Shown piece by piece: positions 55,901 to 61,626 of a stretch of 64,000 bases of DNA. The stretch's first letter is position 1. Each line of letters begins with the position of its first letter. Source of the DNA: an uncultured Eubacterium sp. (GTDB taxonomy: Bacteria; Bacillota; Clostridia; Oscillospirales; Acutalibacteraceae). The DNA is taken from NCBI GenBank assembly GCA_900542875.1, contig UQPH01000003.1, positions 25,003 through 89,002 on the forward strand, read 5' to 3'. The position numbers and the translations under genes are program-made. The notes beneath the pieces are model-generated. The model searched no databases. It was not told where the DNA came from and worked only from the letters and a program-made list of their open reading frames with translations.

Positions 55901-56327
55901 TAGCCTGATCAAGGTGCTTATCGTTAGTACCCTTAATCGAATCAGGCAGAGATGCGCCCGAAGTGATGGCATCGGAAGCGGAGTTCGTACCATAGTAGAA
56001 CGAAAGACCGGTACAGTCATCGCCTACAGTTTTAACATTGACATTTACATTAGCCGATGTTACGGTAGCTCCAACAGCCTTAAGAGCGGAAATATCGTAT
56101 TTCCAAAAGCCGATAGAAAAGTTTGTGTCACTACCGTCATTTACGATATTAAATGAACCGTCGCTTTCGACACGAGTATTCTTTGCATTATTACATACTG
56201 CAATACCTGTCGTAACCGGTAAGGTAGTGGTTGATTCATCGGATGCGAACACGGAAAGAGGCAACGCAGTGGCTACCATCAAAACCGTCAGCAAGCATGC
56301 GACGAACTTTTTGAATGTTTTTTTCAT
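49917..56327 (-). CDS. Giant secreted multidomain protein (2136 residues), tandem carbohydrate-binding-like N-terminus
   Basis: ATG at 56327 follows AAGGAGG; the open frame runs 10 codons further without a site. A signal peptide ends near VFA (residue 28). Two tandem repeats of about 190 residues follow (about 35-225 and 228-430), sharing NIVND...NF..GFWK(Y/F)DI..LK..GA.VT and C.GLSFY; they look like DNRLRE/CBM96-type modules. Next come a beta-rich domain (about 540-770), a long region with FIVAR-like helical bundles (about 800-1100 and 1370-1660), two InlB-B-like repeats (YTININGAKYGEFEYGQEIT near 1675 and YKVTYVNG near 1750) and a C-terminal beta domain. No sortase, SLH or dockerin signal is visible, so its attachment is unclear. 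It is probably a surface or extracellular glycan/adhesion protein. Confidence 0.82.
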   Translation of the reverse strand: MKKTFKKFVACLLTVLMVATALPLSVFASDESTTTLPVTTGIAVCNNAKNTRVESDGSFNIVNDGSDTNFSIGFWKYDISALKAVGATVTSANVNVNVKTVGDDCTGLSFYYGTNSASDAITSGASLPDSIKGTNDKHLDQAKEYFGLQNSLIKTVEKADVKVGTYTIDIAAAINASIAAGLNYCTLMVTQKTFGGRDGNNGWSDTHIANDATPIKVSYTVASGMSGVQAVTSSMVGLIQQNKNGNRLESSRMNIVNDNQDDNFTVGFWKFDITSLKKMGAEVTQAKMNIAVKAKDEKCQGLSFYVASQGTSTLKDGDNQVAAIYGHGDGTHQAQAVQYFGLGTPFATVTADQITAGSNISVDIASAINNAIAVSNGANASSTDKLELTVMVMQSSADTTDQWTDTWLSNGSVTANCAYTINVDDIGSGVAALQKAIGIYETKMSNLSNANQGMYTNMLPAYNAYVKACAALEASEYGNNADATADFDTLAQDLLAKTLKMTEWVDNVTGKYQSKVPSFQNTDAATMTSKYKTFYNNIIYTESCLGGNSEYNDDSNPSGLAGEFDTAENFRVQLYYPNTILLYDGSETGTRMPVMLMGKNNDTSGGAFKSTQRFIFRCYPTTDGAAKFNEGAEFVGNDGAFLSLSKKLNDSQYAWKGAEASKNLNFDSARSDSYRIGASSDEKFTSYKFNNTLWNGSRRGCWCPYATGFMVDNTGFEYQIGQQYKGGDGIGIMEVATKWAYYGSGDSSKSDSCNDTVRGYMGSDKLKHHIYVVNYKAIVDATKNADTRQRLANVSNYKEGGLSGVISALSKATSFDVNSVTIDNISAKNKEITKFIDDAKAAPTADVDMNSYAKLQSEILTSKKIYVRGNADNKNYTAESWTVFETAYNNAVNTVSGFYNKTADTYGIVTKDANTLYTTLEQARKALVLNKTVVDTTVLQYAIDNADAILDNMNYFVDSTIDEPGLTKLISDAKIAIWGKESDYGFDPSKIDDSEVNRAKVDDYLNKIVAEVNKAVIDVTAVVPEYNYNINTAIEAGKGYESTKDQYGNYNVLASAVTTAEQYRDAIPTINARIENQVSVAIKNYISIVNAIGDAIAALRPSFRIIETGTMAQSGTVITTRFTAARSDQYSYQWTHPTDRIYFITDSKEYNAAINTSWTAYNAQTGDNFETILDSINVKGDTTTESGELTSGYTTGWGWPSEFSMTQSQINLLKGNLGLVVPGMTVTWNNFKVTKRSGAQGLGIDAAGNVVPNENMDTDFTSVLAVTEGLNRRPGGIMAKSGETVFNNTVNFNIPSTADKALIAENKPSAISARLDSNSLGLNMGLVFLWRYTGTVFNNWTGYSYARNMYDLDIGFVNVSTLFRLIDQFEDPAFLATANNYTTKSWNNLLAAVANGKGDMDYGNMTYEQIVAECDTRYNNILAAKRNLTPPASNAKLKEIYNKAKDVYDNKRATVKPSCWDSFALAYEYAAAKYNNEYSDTNVRNYDESEQDAIDAVTKKLEDAYNALIYVADFTPVDNAVKELAASVDSYKYTAESIRSLQKALDGLTYYSKTKEERATYYTDQMDLNGEENNLGQKLNISQGINKEALTTIPNLKNLLVEAKVDPTALEGAKADAKAKKNDPDAYDQAKIDEALNKLNAYEKVTLATESIYGAKYTSQDALDADVQKALEGISLKIYTININGAKYGEFEYGQEITVPSNDGKVDWYYESTSPTSSTAKKYMTTDDAITFVVKGNTNLTTKKASNTQTYKVTYVNGINSIPYAVDYVPAGSSITVGTQYDTTNAYTVPQVAYYDFTNYTVNGNVVASGEPLTINANTVITANYNAPNPEAGEYQVTVLNLSMFGGRHKNDPTITGLHYNDELSFTKGAAEGEGYYGKNLYYDKTCYATGSPVTENVEKLNAGRLNTATNQREDVYAWLEINPTDLNAWLTAWKGNKFWSTTSTYNWTKGVEYFKQANAKVVAYGTDYTFRVSKPNTVLLAVTKTEYTKLQEDTFTGFYNKENKFDENGASVTTQDRLVISNGKFSMVSTFALPEGARMVETGILYSATTGSKTMFDGAYTLGNVSPANNLIRIKSTAHTVGNQYVCSLTHTSLKGKKVSEVPMKWVAYMVYEKDGKKITKYSEPTEPSNLDDTL

Positions 56328-56408
56328 AAAAGAAAAACCTCCTTTTAAGATTGACACAGAGGGCGGACTGCTACTATTCCACCCTACTATTGTTCATTAT
56401 TCATTAAC

Positions 56409-56437
56409 ATATTATCATATATATATTAATTAATCAA
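56409..56437 (-). promoter_or_regulatory. Putative promoter of the giant-protein gene
   Basis: On the minus strand, TTGATT (56432-56437), 17 bases, TAATAT (56409-56414). The area is very AT-rich, so alternatives exist. The 5' leader would be about 75 bases. Confidence 0.45.
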
Positions 56438-56538
56438 GTAAAAAAACGGTTACAACATTTAATTTAACATTTTGAACATATCGGCGTGCACTTTATTATA
56501 TATTATGCACAAATCACACAAAATTTACCATAAAAAAA

Positions 56539-56559
56539 GAGACCGCAAAAAGCAGTCTC
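56539..56559 (-). terminator. Terminator of the upstream peptide gene
   Basis: GAGACTGC / GCGGTCTC on the minus strand (56559-56552 and 56546-56539) with one wobble and a TTTTT loop, then TTTTTTT. It begins 33 bases after the peptide stop codon, so the peptide can be transcribed separately from the giant gene. Confidence 0.85.
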
Positions 56560-56592
56560 CGATAAAGCAATATTTACACTTTCGTGCTTTTC

Positions 56593-56733
56593 TTACTCGA
56601 AATAATCGCCGTTGCCGTCATCTCTGTTAAGGTCGTTTTTTTCGTTAGTAGACGGGTTGGAAGTGGTTACTCCGTTTGAAGATACAGCATATTTTCTGAT
56701 TTCGATTTCCGGTTGAGAGTACATTTTTTTCAT
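56593..56733 (-). CDS. 46-residue peptide, paralogue of the one at 49762-49902
   Basis: ATG at 56733 lies 8 bases after GGAGG; a larger frame reading through from upstream has no such site. The peptide begins MKKMYSQPEIEIRKYA, has a central SSNGVTTSN, and ends PSTNEKNDLNRDDGNGDYFE. The C-terminal 24 residues are nearly the same as in the paralogue, while residues 17-22 differ. The product is acidic with no export signal. It has its own promoter and terminator directly upstream of the giant secreted protein gene. A precursor or regulatory peptide is possible; no modification enzyme gene is adjacent. Confidence 0.87.
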   Translation of the reverse strand: MKKMYSQPEIEIRKYAVSSNGVTTSNPSTNEKNDLNRDDGNGDYFE

Positions 56734-56798
56734 GCCGATTACCTCCTTAAAGTCGCACACACGGATACAGCATCCGCCATGCTTTATGTATCGCATAT

Positions 56799-56827
56799 AT
56801 AATAGCATAGTACCGAATAAAAAGCAA
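56799..56827 (-). promoter_or_regulatory. Promoter of the upstream peptide gene, with leader hairpin
   Basis: On the minus strand, TTGCTT (56822-56827), 17 bases, TATTAT (56799-56804). The leader of about 58 bases can fold through GATAC...AGCAT / ATGCT...GTATC (about 56765-56793) just before the ribosome-binding site. Confidence 0.6.
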
Positions 56828-56923
56828 CAGTATTTTTTAATTTTATAAATATAAATAAAAACTTTACAATTCATTCATAATTGAAACTTTACACTTTTGG
56901 CAATTTGTAAAATTATGTCTAAG

Positions 56924-56962
56924 CGTTTCCCTTGCATCTCACAGCCTCCATTGATAAGGGAG
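56924..56962. repeat. Degenerate REP-like element, second copy
   Basis: CGTTTCCCTTG, then CAGCCTCCATTGATAAGGGAG. It shares the CGYTTCCCTTG...CAG..CTCC...AAGGGAG pattern with 8383-8437, with different spacing. Confidence 0.4.
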
Positions 56963-57038
56963 TCAATGTAATAATATATATGATACATAATATATATTAA
57001 TTACTATCTATAATACCAATTTCGTGGCGGCAGAGGCA

Positions 57039-57097
57039 AATATACATCATTTTGCAAGAATATACATAATTTATTGTGAATATACACATAAGAGGGT
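57039..57097 (+). promoter_or_regulatory. Three helically phased copies of AATATACAYMWT upstream of argG
   Basis: AATATACATCAT (57039), AATATACATAAT (57059) and AATATACACATA (57079) start exactly 20 bp apart, about two helical turns. The third copy lies in TTGTGAATATACACATAA, a near-palindrome resembling ArgR-type boxes. They lie 51-109 bp upstream of the argG -35. They are candidate operators for an arginine-responsive regulator; the regulator is not in the window. Confidence 0.6.
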
Positions 57098-57147
57098 GAT
57101 ATTTGCATATTTTATTTGTATTTTTATGCAAAATTTTACAAAAAGGG

Positions 57148-57175
57148 TTGAAAAAGGAAATAATGGTGTTATAAT
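57148..57175 (+). promoter_or_regulatory. Promoter of argG
   Basis: TTGAAA (57148-57153), 16 bases, TATAAT (57170-57175), about 52 bases before the argG ATG at 57228. Confidence 0.7.
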
Positions 57176-57227
57176 AGGAAACAGAAAATACAAGCAGCCG
57201 CAACACAGCGGCAAAGGAGATACCATT

Positions 57228-58460
57228 ATGGATAAGAAAGACATTAAAAAAGTTGTTCTCGCATACAGCGGCGGACTTGACACATCAATCATTATTCCCT
57301 GGCTCAAAGAAAACTACAACAACTGCGAAGTTATCGCAGTAAGCGGTGATGTAGGACAGGGAACGGAACTCGACGGACTCGAGGAAAAGGCTCTCAAAAC
57401 AGGCGCATCAAAACTTTATGTACTCGACCTGAAGGACGAATATGTTGAAGATTACATTTTCCCCTGTCTTAAAGCAGGCGCAGAATACGAAAACTACCTT
57501 CTCGGCACATCTCACGCAAGACCTTGCATAGCAAAGGCACTGGCTGAGGTTGCAAAGAAAGAGGGCGCAGACGCAATCTGCCACGGTTGCACCGGCAAGG
57601 GCAACGACCAGGTTCGTTTTGAGCTTACATTAAAGGCATTCGCTCCCGAGATGGAGATTATCGCTCCGTGGAGAGAGTGGGACATCGTATCCCGTGAACA
57701 GGAAATCGAGTATGCAGAGGCTCACAACATTCCGCTTAAAATTAACCGTGAGACAAACTACTCAAAGGACAAAAATGTATGGCACCTCAGCCACGAGGGA
57801 CTTGACCTTGAGGATCCGGCAAACGAGCCACAGTACAACAAGAACGGTTTTCTTGAGTTGGGCGTTTCTCCCGAGAATGCTCCGGACAAGCCGACATATG
57901 TTACAATCCATTTTGAAAAGGGCGTTCCTACCGCTATCGACGACAAGAAGATGAAAGCTCTTGAAATCGTTGAGACTCTTAACAAACTCGGCGGCGAAAA
58001 CGGAATCGGTTTGCTTGACATAGTTGAAAACAGACTCGTAGGTATGAAGAGCCGTGGCGTTTATGAGACTCCGGGCGGCGAAATTCTCTACAAGTCACAT
58101 GAGATGCTTGAGACCATCACACTTGACAAAGAGACTCAGCACTACAAGAAACTTATCGCTCAGAAGTACGGCGAACTTGTATACAACGGTCAATGGTTTA
58201 CTCCGCTTCGTGAAGCACTTGCGGCTTTCGTTGACGAGACACAAAAGACAGTTACCGGCGATGTAAAGGTTAAACTTTACAAGGGCAATGTAATCAACGC
58301 AGGTATCACTTCACCGTATACTCTTTATGACGAGAACGTTGCATCGTTCGGCGATGACGGCGGTGCATACAACCAGAAAGATGCCGCAGGATTCATCAAC
58401 CTCTTCGGTCTTTCAACAAAAGTCAAGGCACTTCTCGACCAAAAAAGAGATATTGACTAA
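57228..58460 (+). CDS. argG: Argininosuccinate synthase
   Basis: 410 residues from ATG at 57228 (AAAGGAGATACCATT upstream); the open frame goes on to 57024 but that part is the promoter region. The ATP-binding P-loop [15 protein letters not shown] lies near residue 12, and [14 protein letters not shown] near 116 binds citrulline and aspartate. It joins citrulline and aspartate with ATP to form argininosuccinate. argH follows after 85 bases. Confidence 0.97.
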   Translation: MDKKDIKKVVLAYSGGLDTSIIIPWLKENYNNCEVIAVSGDVGQGTELDGLEEKALKTGASKLYVLDLKDEYVEDYIFPCLKAGAEYENYLLGTSHARPCIAKALAEVAKKEGADAICHGCTGKGNDQVRFELTLKAFAPEMEIIAPWREWDIVSREQEIEYAEAHNIPLKINRETNYSKDKNVWHLSHEGLDLEDPANEPQYNKNGFLELGVSPENAPDKPTYVTIHFEKGVPTAIDDKKMKALEIVETLNKLGGENGIGLLDIVENRLVGMKSRGVYETPGGEILYKSHEMLETITLDKETQHYKKLIAQKYGELVYNGQWFTPLREALAAFVDETQKTVTGDVKVKLYKGNVINAGITSPYTLYDENVASFGDDGGAYNQKDAAGFINLFGLSTKVKALLDQKRDID

Positions 58461-58499
58461 TAAGGAAAATATATTATAATCTATATAGTAACATCATTA

Positions 58500-58521
58500 A
58501 GGGCGAACCGTTGTTCGCCCT
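58500..58521 (+). terminator. Hairpin between argG and argH (terminator or attenuator)
   Basis: AGGGCGAAC-CGTT-GTTCGCCCT is a perfect 9-bp stem with a tetraloop, followed by AATTTTCAG. The T-run is weak, so it may only reduce transcription into argH, which has no clear promoter of its own. Confidence 0.6.
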
Positions 58522-58545
58522 AATTTTCAGTATATGAGGTAGCGT

Positions 58546-59916
58546 ATGGCACAGCTTTGGAAAGGCAGGTTCAAAAAGGAACTTGCAAAGGAAACGAACG
58601 ACTTCAATTCTTCTATCACCTTTGACAGCAGAATGTACGAGCAGGACATAAAAGGCTCAATCGCACACGCAACAATGCTGGGTGCATCAGGAATCATAGA
58701 CAAGAGCGAGAGCGAAAAAATCGTCGGCGGCTTGGAAGAAATTTTAAGCGACATAAAATCAGGCAAGTTGGAAATAGATATGACCGCCGAGGACATACAC
58801 ACATTTGTTGAGGGCGAATTGACCGCAAGGCTGGGTCAGACGGGAAAAAGGCTCCACACCGCAAGAAGCAGGAACGACCAGGTTGCGCTCGATATCAGGC
58901 TCACTCTAAGAGACGAAGCCGACGAAGTAATTAAAAAGTTGAAAAAATTGGTGTGCGTTTTATGCGACAAGGCAGAGGAGCACTGCGACACGATTATGCC
59001 CGGCTACACTCATTTACAAAGAGCACAGCCGATTACTTTCGGTCACCATCTTATGGCTTACGCATCAATGCTTTTGCGTGACGTCGGCAGAATTGAGGAC
59101 GCAAAAAAGAGAATGAACATCTGTCCGCTCGGCTCGGGTGCACTCGCAGGAACGACCTACCCTATCGACAGAAAAAAAGTTGCCGACCTACTCGGTTTTG
59201 ACGGAATCACTTCAAACTCACTCGACGGCGTATCAGACAGAGATTTTTGCATTGAGCTGGCTTCTGCTTTATCGCTCGTAATGGTTCACCTTTCACGTTT
59301 CAGCGAAGAGATAATTATGTGGTGCAGTTGGGAGTTCAAATTTGTTGAACTCGACGACGCATTTTCTACCGGTTCGAGCATTATGCCGCAGAAGAAGAAT
59401 CCCGACATTGCCGAACTTGTAAGAGGAAAGAGCGGCAGGGTTTTCGGAGATTTGACAACGCTGTTAACCGTTATGAAAGGCATTGCACTTGCGTACAACA
59501 AAGATATGCAAGAGGACAAAGAGGCGATTTTTGACGCATTCGACACCGTTAAAATGTGTCTCAACGCTTTCACTCCGATGATTGAGACGATGACGGTACT
59601 TAAAGAAAATATGCGCCACGCTGCGGCAAAAGGCTTTATCAATGCCACGGACTGTGCAGACTATCTGGTTGGTAAAGGATTACCTTTCAGGGACGCCTAC
59701 AAATGCACGGGTGAATTGGTTGCGCTGTGCATAGACAAGGGCTTAACGCTCGAGACGCTTCCGCTTGAGGAGTACAAGGCTGTCTGTGATTTATTCGACG
59801 ACGAAGTTTACAAGGCAATCAACCTTGAAAAATGCGTAAAAGACAGAAAAGCCGACGGCTCGCCATGTCCGGAAAATGTATTAAAACAGGTAAAAGCCGC
59901 AAGAGAAATGCTGTAA
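58546..59916 (+). CDS. argH: Argininosuccinate lyase
   Basis: 456 residues. TARSRNDQVALDIRL near 105, GYTHLQRAQPITFGHH near 155, and the superfamily signature GSSIMPQKKNPDIAEL near 277 are all present. It splits argininosuccinate into arginine and fumarate. ATG at 58546 is preceded by GAGGTAGCGT. Confidence 0.97.
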   Translation: MAQLWKGRFKKELAKETNDFNSSITFDSRMYEQDIKGSIAHATMLGASGIIDKSESEKIVGGLEEILSDIKSGKLEIDMTAEDIHTFVEGELTARLGQTGKRLHTARSRNDQVALDIRLTLRDEADEVIKKLKKLVCVLCDKAEEHCDTIMPGYTHLQRAQPITFGHHLMAYASMLLRDVGRIEDAKKRMNICPLGSGALAGTTYPIDRKKVADLLGFDGITSNSLDGVSDRDFCIELASALSLVMVHLSRFSEEIIMWCSWEFKFVELDDAFSTGSSIMPQKKNPDIAELVRGKSGRVFGDLTTLLTVMKGIALAYNKDMQEDKEAIFDAFDTVKMCLNAFTPMIETMTVLKENMRHAAAKGFINATDCADYLVGKGLPFRDAYKCTGELVALCIDKGLTLETLPLEEYKAVCDLFDDEVYKAINLEKCVKDRKADGSPCPENVLKQVKAAREML

Positions 59917-59923
59917 AATATTT

Positions 59924-60008
59924 GCCTCTCCTTTGGTACACACTTCATAAAGAAGTAATTGGTTTAAGCTTTTATTCCTTATGAAGTGCGCCAACTTTTG
60001 GGAGAGGC
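59924..60008 (+). terminator. Long imperfect hairpin after argH
   Basis: Outer arms GCCTCTCC (59924-59931) / GGAGAGGC (60001-60008), an inner CACTTCATAA / TTATGAAGTG and a loop of about 29 bases, followed by GTTTTTG. At 85 bases it is longer than a usual terminator and could be a small mobile-type inverted repeat now used as one. Confidence 0.65.
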
Positions 60009-60040
60009 GTTTTTGTATAATTTCGGCGGCATTTTAGGTA

Positions 60041-60069
60041 TTGCATTCATTTGTTATATAGTATATAAT
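60041..60069 (+). promoter_or_regulatory. Promoter of the ECF S-component gene
   Basis: TTGCAT (60041-60046), 17 bases, TATAAT (60064-60069), about 98 bases before the ATG at 60167. Confidence 0.7.
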
Positions 60070-60075
60070 ACCCTT

Positions 60076-60166
60076 GCATTGTATCCATGAGGAAAATATA
60101 AATCCTCGGTTGACTGCTTTTTGTGTGGCGGGAGGCTCGGAACAGTAGCAGAAAGGAAAATTTAAT
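60076..60166 (+). promoter_or_regulatory. Structured 5' leader of the ECF S-component gene, possible riboswitch of unrecognised type
   Basis: A leader of about 90 bases. GAGGA (60091-60095) / TCCTC (60103-60107) closes a small hairpin, and CTGCT / AGCAG (about 60115-60150) encloses GTGTGGCGGGAGGCTCGGAA. AAAGGA follows as ribosome-binding site. ECF vitamin transporter genes are often under riboswitch control, but I could not match this leader by eye to the TPP, FMN, preQ1, THF or cobalamin classes. Confidence 0.35.
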
Positions 60167-60748
60167 ATGAAAAGCACAAAGACACAGAAGATTATAGGGC
60201 TGGGTCTGTTTACAGCCATTGTAATCGTATTGCAACTGCTCGGCAGTTTCATCAAATTCGGCGTTGTCAGCATTTCACTCGTACTCATTCCGATAGTAGT
60301 CGGTGCGGCACTTTACGGAATCGGAGCAGGTGCATGGCTCGGCGCAGTATTTGCAGTAGTTGTTTTATTACAGCCCGACACGGCGCTCTTCTTAAATATG
60401 AGCGTAATCGGAACCATTCTTACCGTTATGCTCAAGGGCATACTCGCAGGCGTTGCGGCAGGAGGAGTTTACAAACTTCTCTCAAAGAAGAATAAATACC
60501 TAGGCGTTATTTGCGCCGCAATTATTTGTCCGCTTGTAAACACGGGAATATTCCTTATCGGATGCAGATTATTCTTTTATGACTGGATTTTGGAAAATGC
60601 CGCAGGAACAAACGCATTCGTATTTATGATTACTGCATTTGTCGGAACCAATTTCCTATTTGAAATGGCAACAAATCTCATTCTCTCCCCCAGCATCGTT
60701 AAGATAATAAACATCGGCAAAAAGCAGATTAACACAAAGAAAAAATAA
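60167..60748 (+). CDS. ECF transporter S component (substrate-specific membrane subunit)
   Basis: 193 residues, about six membrane helices. GLGLFTAIVIVLQLLGSFI opens the first helix; the loop with FGVVSISLVLIPIVVGAALY and GAWLGAVFAVVVLL match the fold of S components, and the C-terminus is a basic KKQINTKKK. S components bind a vitamin or precursor and share an EcfA/EcfT energising module that must be encoded elsewhere. The substrate cannot be called from sequence. Confidence 0.85.
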   Translation: MKSTKTQKIIGLGLFTAIVIVLQLLGSFIKFGVVSISLVLIPIVVGAALYGIGAGAWLGAVFAVVVLLQPDTALFLNMSVIGTILTVMLKGILAGVAAGGVYKLLSKKNKYLGVICAAIICPLVNTGIFLIGCRLFFYDWILENAAGTNAFVFMITAFVGTNFLFEMATNLILSPSIVKIINIGKKQINTKKK

Positions 60749-60751
60749 ATT

Positions 60752-60782
60752 AAGTTCATCTCATTAATTTGGGATGAACTTT
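60752..60782 (+). terminator. Terminator of the S-component gene
   Basis: AAGTTCATCTC / GGGATGAACTT arms (about 60752-60762 and 60771-60781) with one wobble, followed by TTTTATTG. Confidence 0.85.
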
Positions 60783-60786
60783 TTTA

Positions 60787-60815
60787 TTGTATATGACAGT
60801 ATTTAATGTTATAAT
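60787..60815 (+). promoter_or_regulatory. Promoter of the rlmB-like gene
   Basis: TTGTAT (60787-60792), 17 bases, perfect TATAAT (60810-60815), about 30 bases before the ATG at 60845. Confidence 0.65.
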
Positions 60816-60844
60816 ATATCTAATTATATACGGCAGGTGAAAAT

Positions 60845-61612
60845 ATGAAAGAGGAAAAGACTAAAGACAGCAGAACAAACGACAGTCTTGTTATAGGACG
60901 AAACGCTGTAACCGAACTGCTCAAAAGCGGCAAAGAGGTAGAAAATGTACTCATCGCAAAAGGCGAGCGTGAGGGCTCGATTAACAGAATTTTGGCTCTT
61001 TGCAAAGAGAAAAAAATAGTAGTAAAAAATGTTGACAGAAAAAAACTCGACTTTCTCGCTCCGGGCGGAAATCATCAGGGCGTTGTCGCTAATATTCCTG
61101 CGCACGAATACAGCACGGTTGACGATATTTTAGCCTATGCCGAAGACAAGGGTGAGGCTCCGTTTATCATAATGTGTGACGAGATAGAGGACAGCCATAA
61201 CCTCGGTGCGATTATCCGTACGGCGGAAGCGTGCGGTGCACACGGAATCATTATACCAAAACGCAGAAATGTGGGACTGAACTATATAGTTGCTAAAACG
61301 AGTTGCGGTGCACTGGAATATATGAAGGTTGCAAGGGTGACAAATCTTGCGAACACAATAGACGAATTAAAAAAGAAAAACATATGGATTTATGCCGCAG
61401 ATATGGACGGTCAAAGGTGGGACAAAACGGACTTTTCAGGCGGCTGTTGTCTCGTTGTCGGAAGCGAGGGCAACGGAGTCGGCAGACTCATTAAAGAAAA
61501 ATGTGATGTAACCGTAAGTCTGCCTATGATGGGCAAGGTAAACAGCCTAAACGCATCGGTTGCGGCGGGAGTTTTAATGTACGAAATAACAAAACAAAGA
61601 CTGAAAGATTAA
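60845..61612 (+). CDS. rlmB: TrmH/RlmB-family RNA 2'-O-ribose methyltransferase
   Basis: 255 residues. A substrate-binding N-terminal domain (VIGRNAVTELLKSGKEVENV) precedes the SPOUT domain with EIEDSHNLGAIIRTAEACG near 114, CLVVGSEGNGVGRL near 202 and SLPMMGKVNSLNASVAAGV near 224, the knot that binds AdoMet. The family member RlmB methylates G2251 of 23S rRNA, and the gene symbol rests on that resemblance. The P-type-ATPase-like gene follows 14 bases downstream and may be co-transcribed. Confidence 0.9.
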   Translation: MKEEKTKDSRTNDSLVIGRNAVTELLKSGKEVENVLIAKGEREGSINRILALCKEKKIVVKNVDRKKLDFLAPGGNHQGVVANIPAHEYSTVDDILAYAEDKGEAPFIIMCDEIEDSHNLGAIIRTAEACGAHGIIIPKRRNVGLNYIVAKTSCGALEYMKVARVTNLANTIDELKKKNIWIYAADMDGQRWDKTDFSGGCCLVVGSEGNGVGRLIKEKCDVTVSLPMMGKVNSLNASVAAGVLMYEITKQRLKD

Positions 61613-61626
61613 TCGAGTGAGAAAAG

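Larger units (their letters stand above)
56734..57227. other. Intergenic region between peptide gene and argG (494 bp)
   Basis: It holds the divergent peptide promoter, a degenerate REP-like element (56924-56962), the three phased 20-bp repeats (57039-57097), an inverted repeat TTTGCATA/TATGCAAA (57102-57109, 57125-57132) and the argG promoter. No convincing gene was seen; an in-frame extension of argG to 57024 has no ribosome-binding site and contains the repeats and promoter. Confidence 0.75.

Noticed and set aside
57024..57227. N-terminal extension of argG by 68 codons
   Set aside because: The extension contains the promoter and operator-like repeats, has no ribosome-binding site, and the normal argG N-terminus begins at 57228.
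59924..60008. Transposon-like inverted repeat element
   Set aside because: No second copy, target duplication or coding content was seen; a T-run suits a terminator, so it was listed as such with a note.
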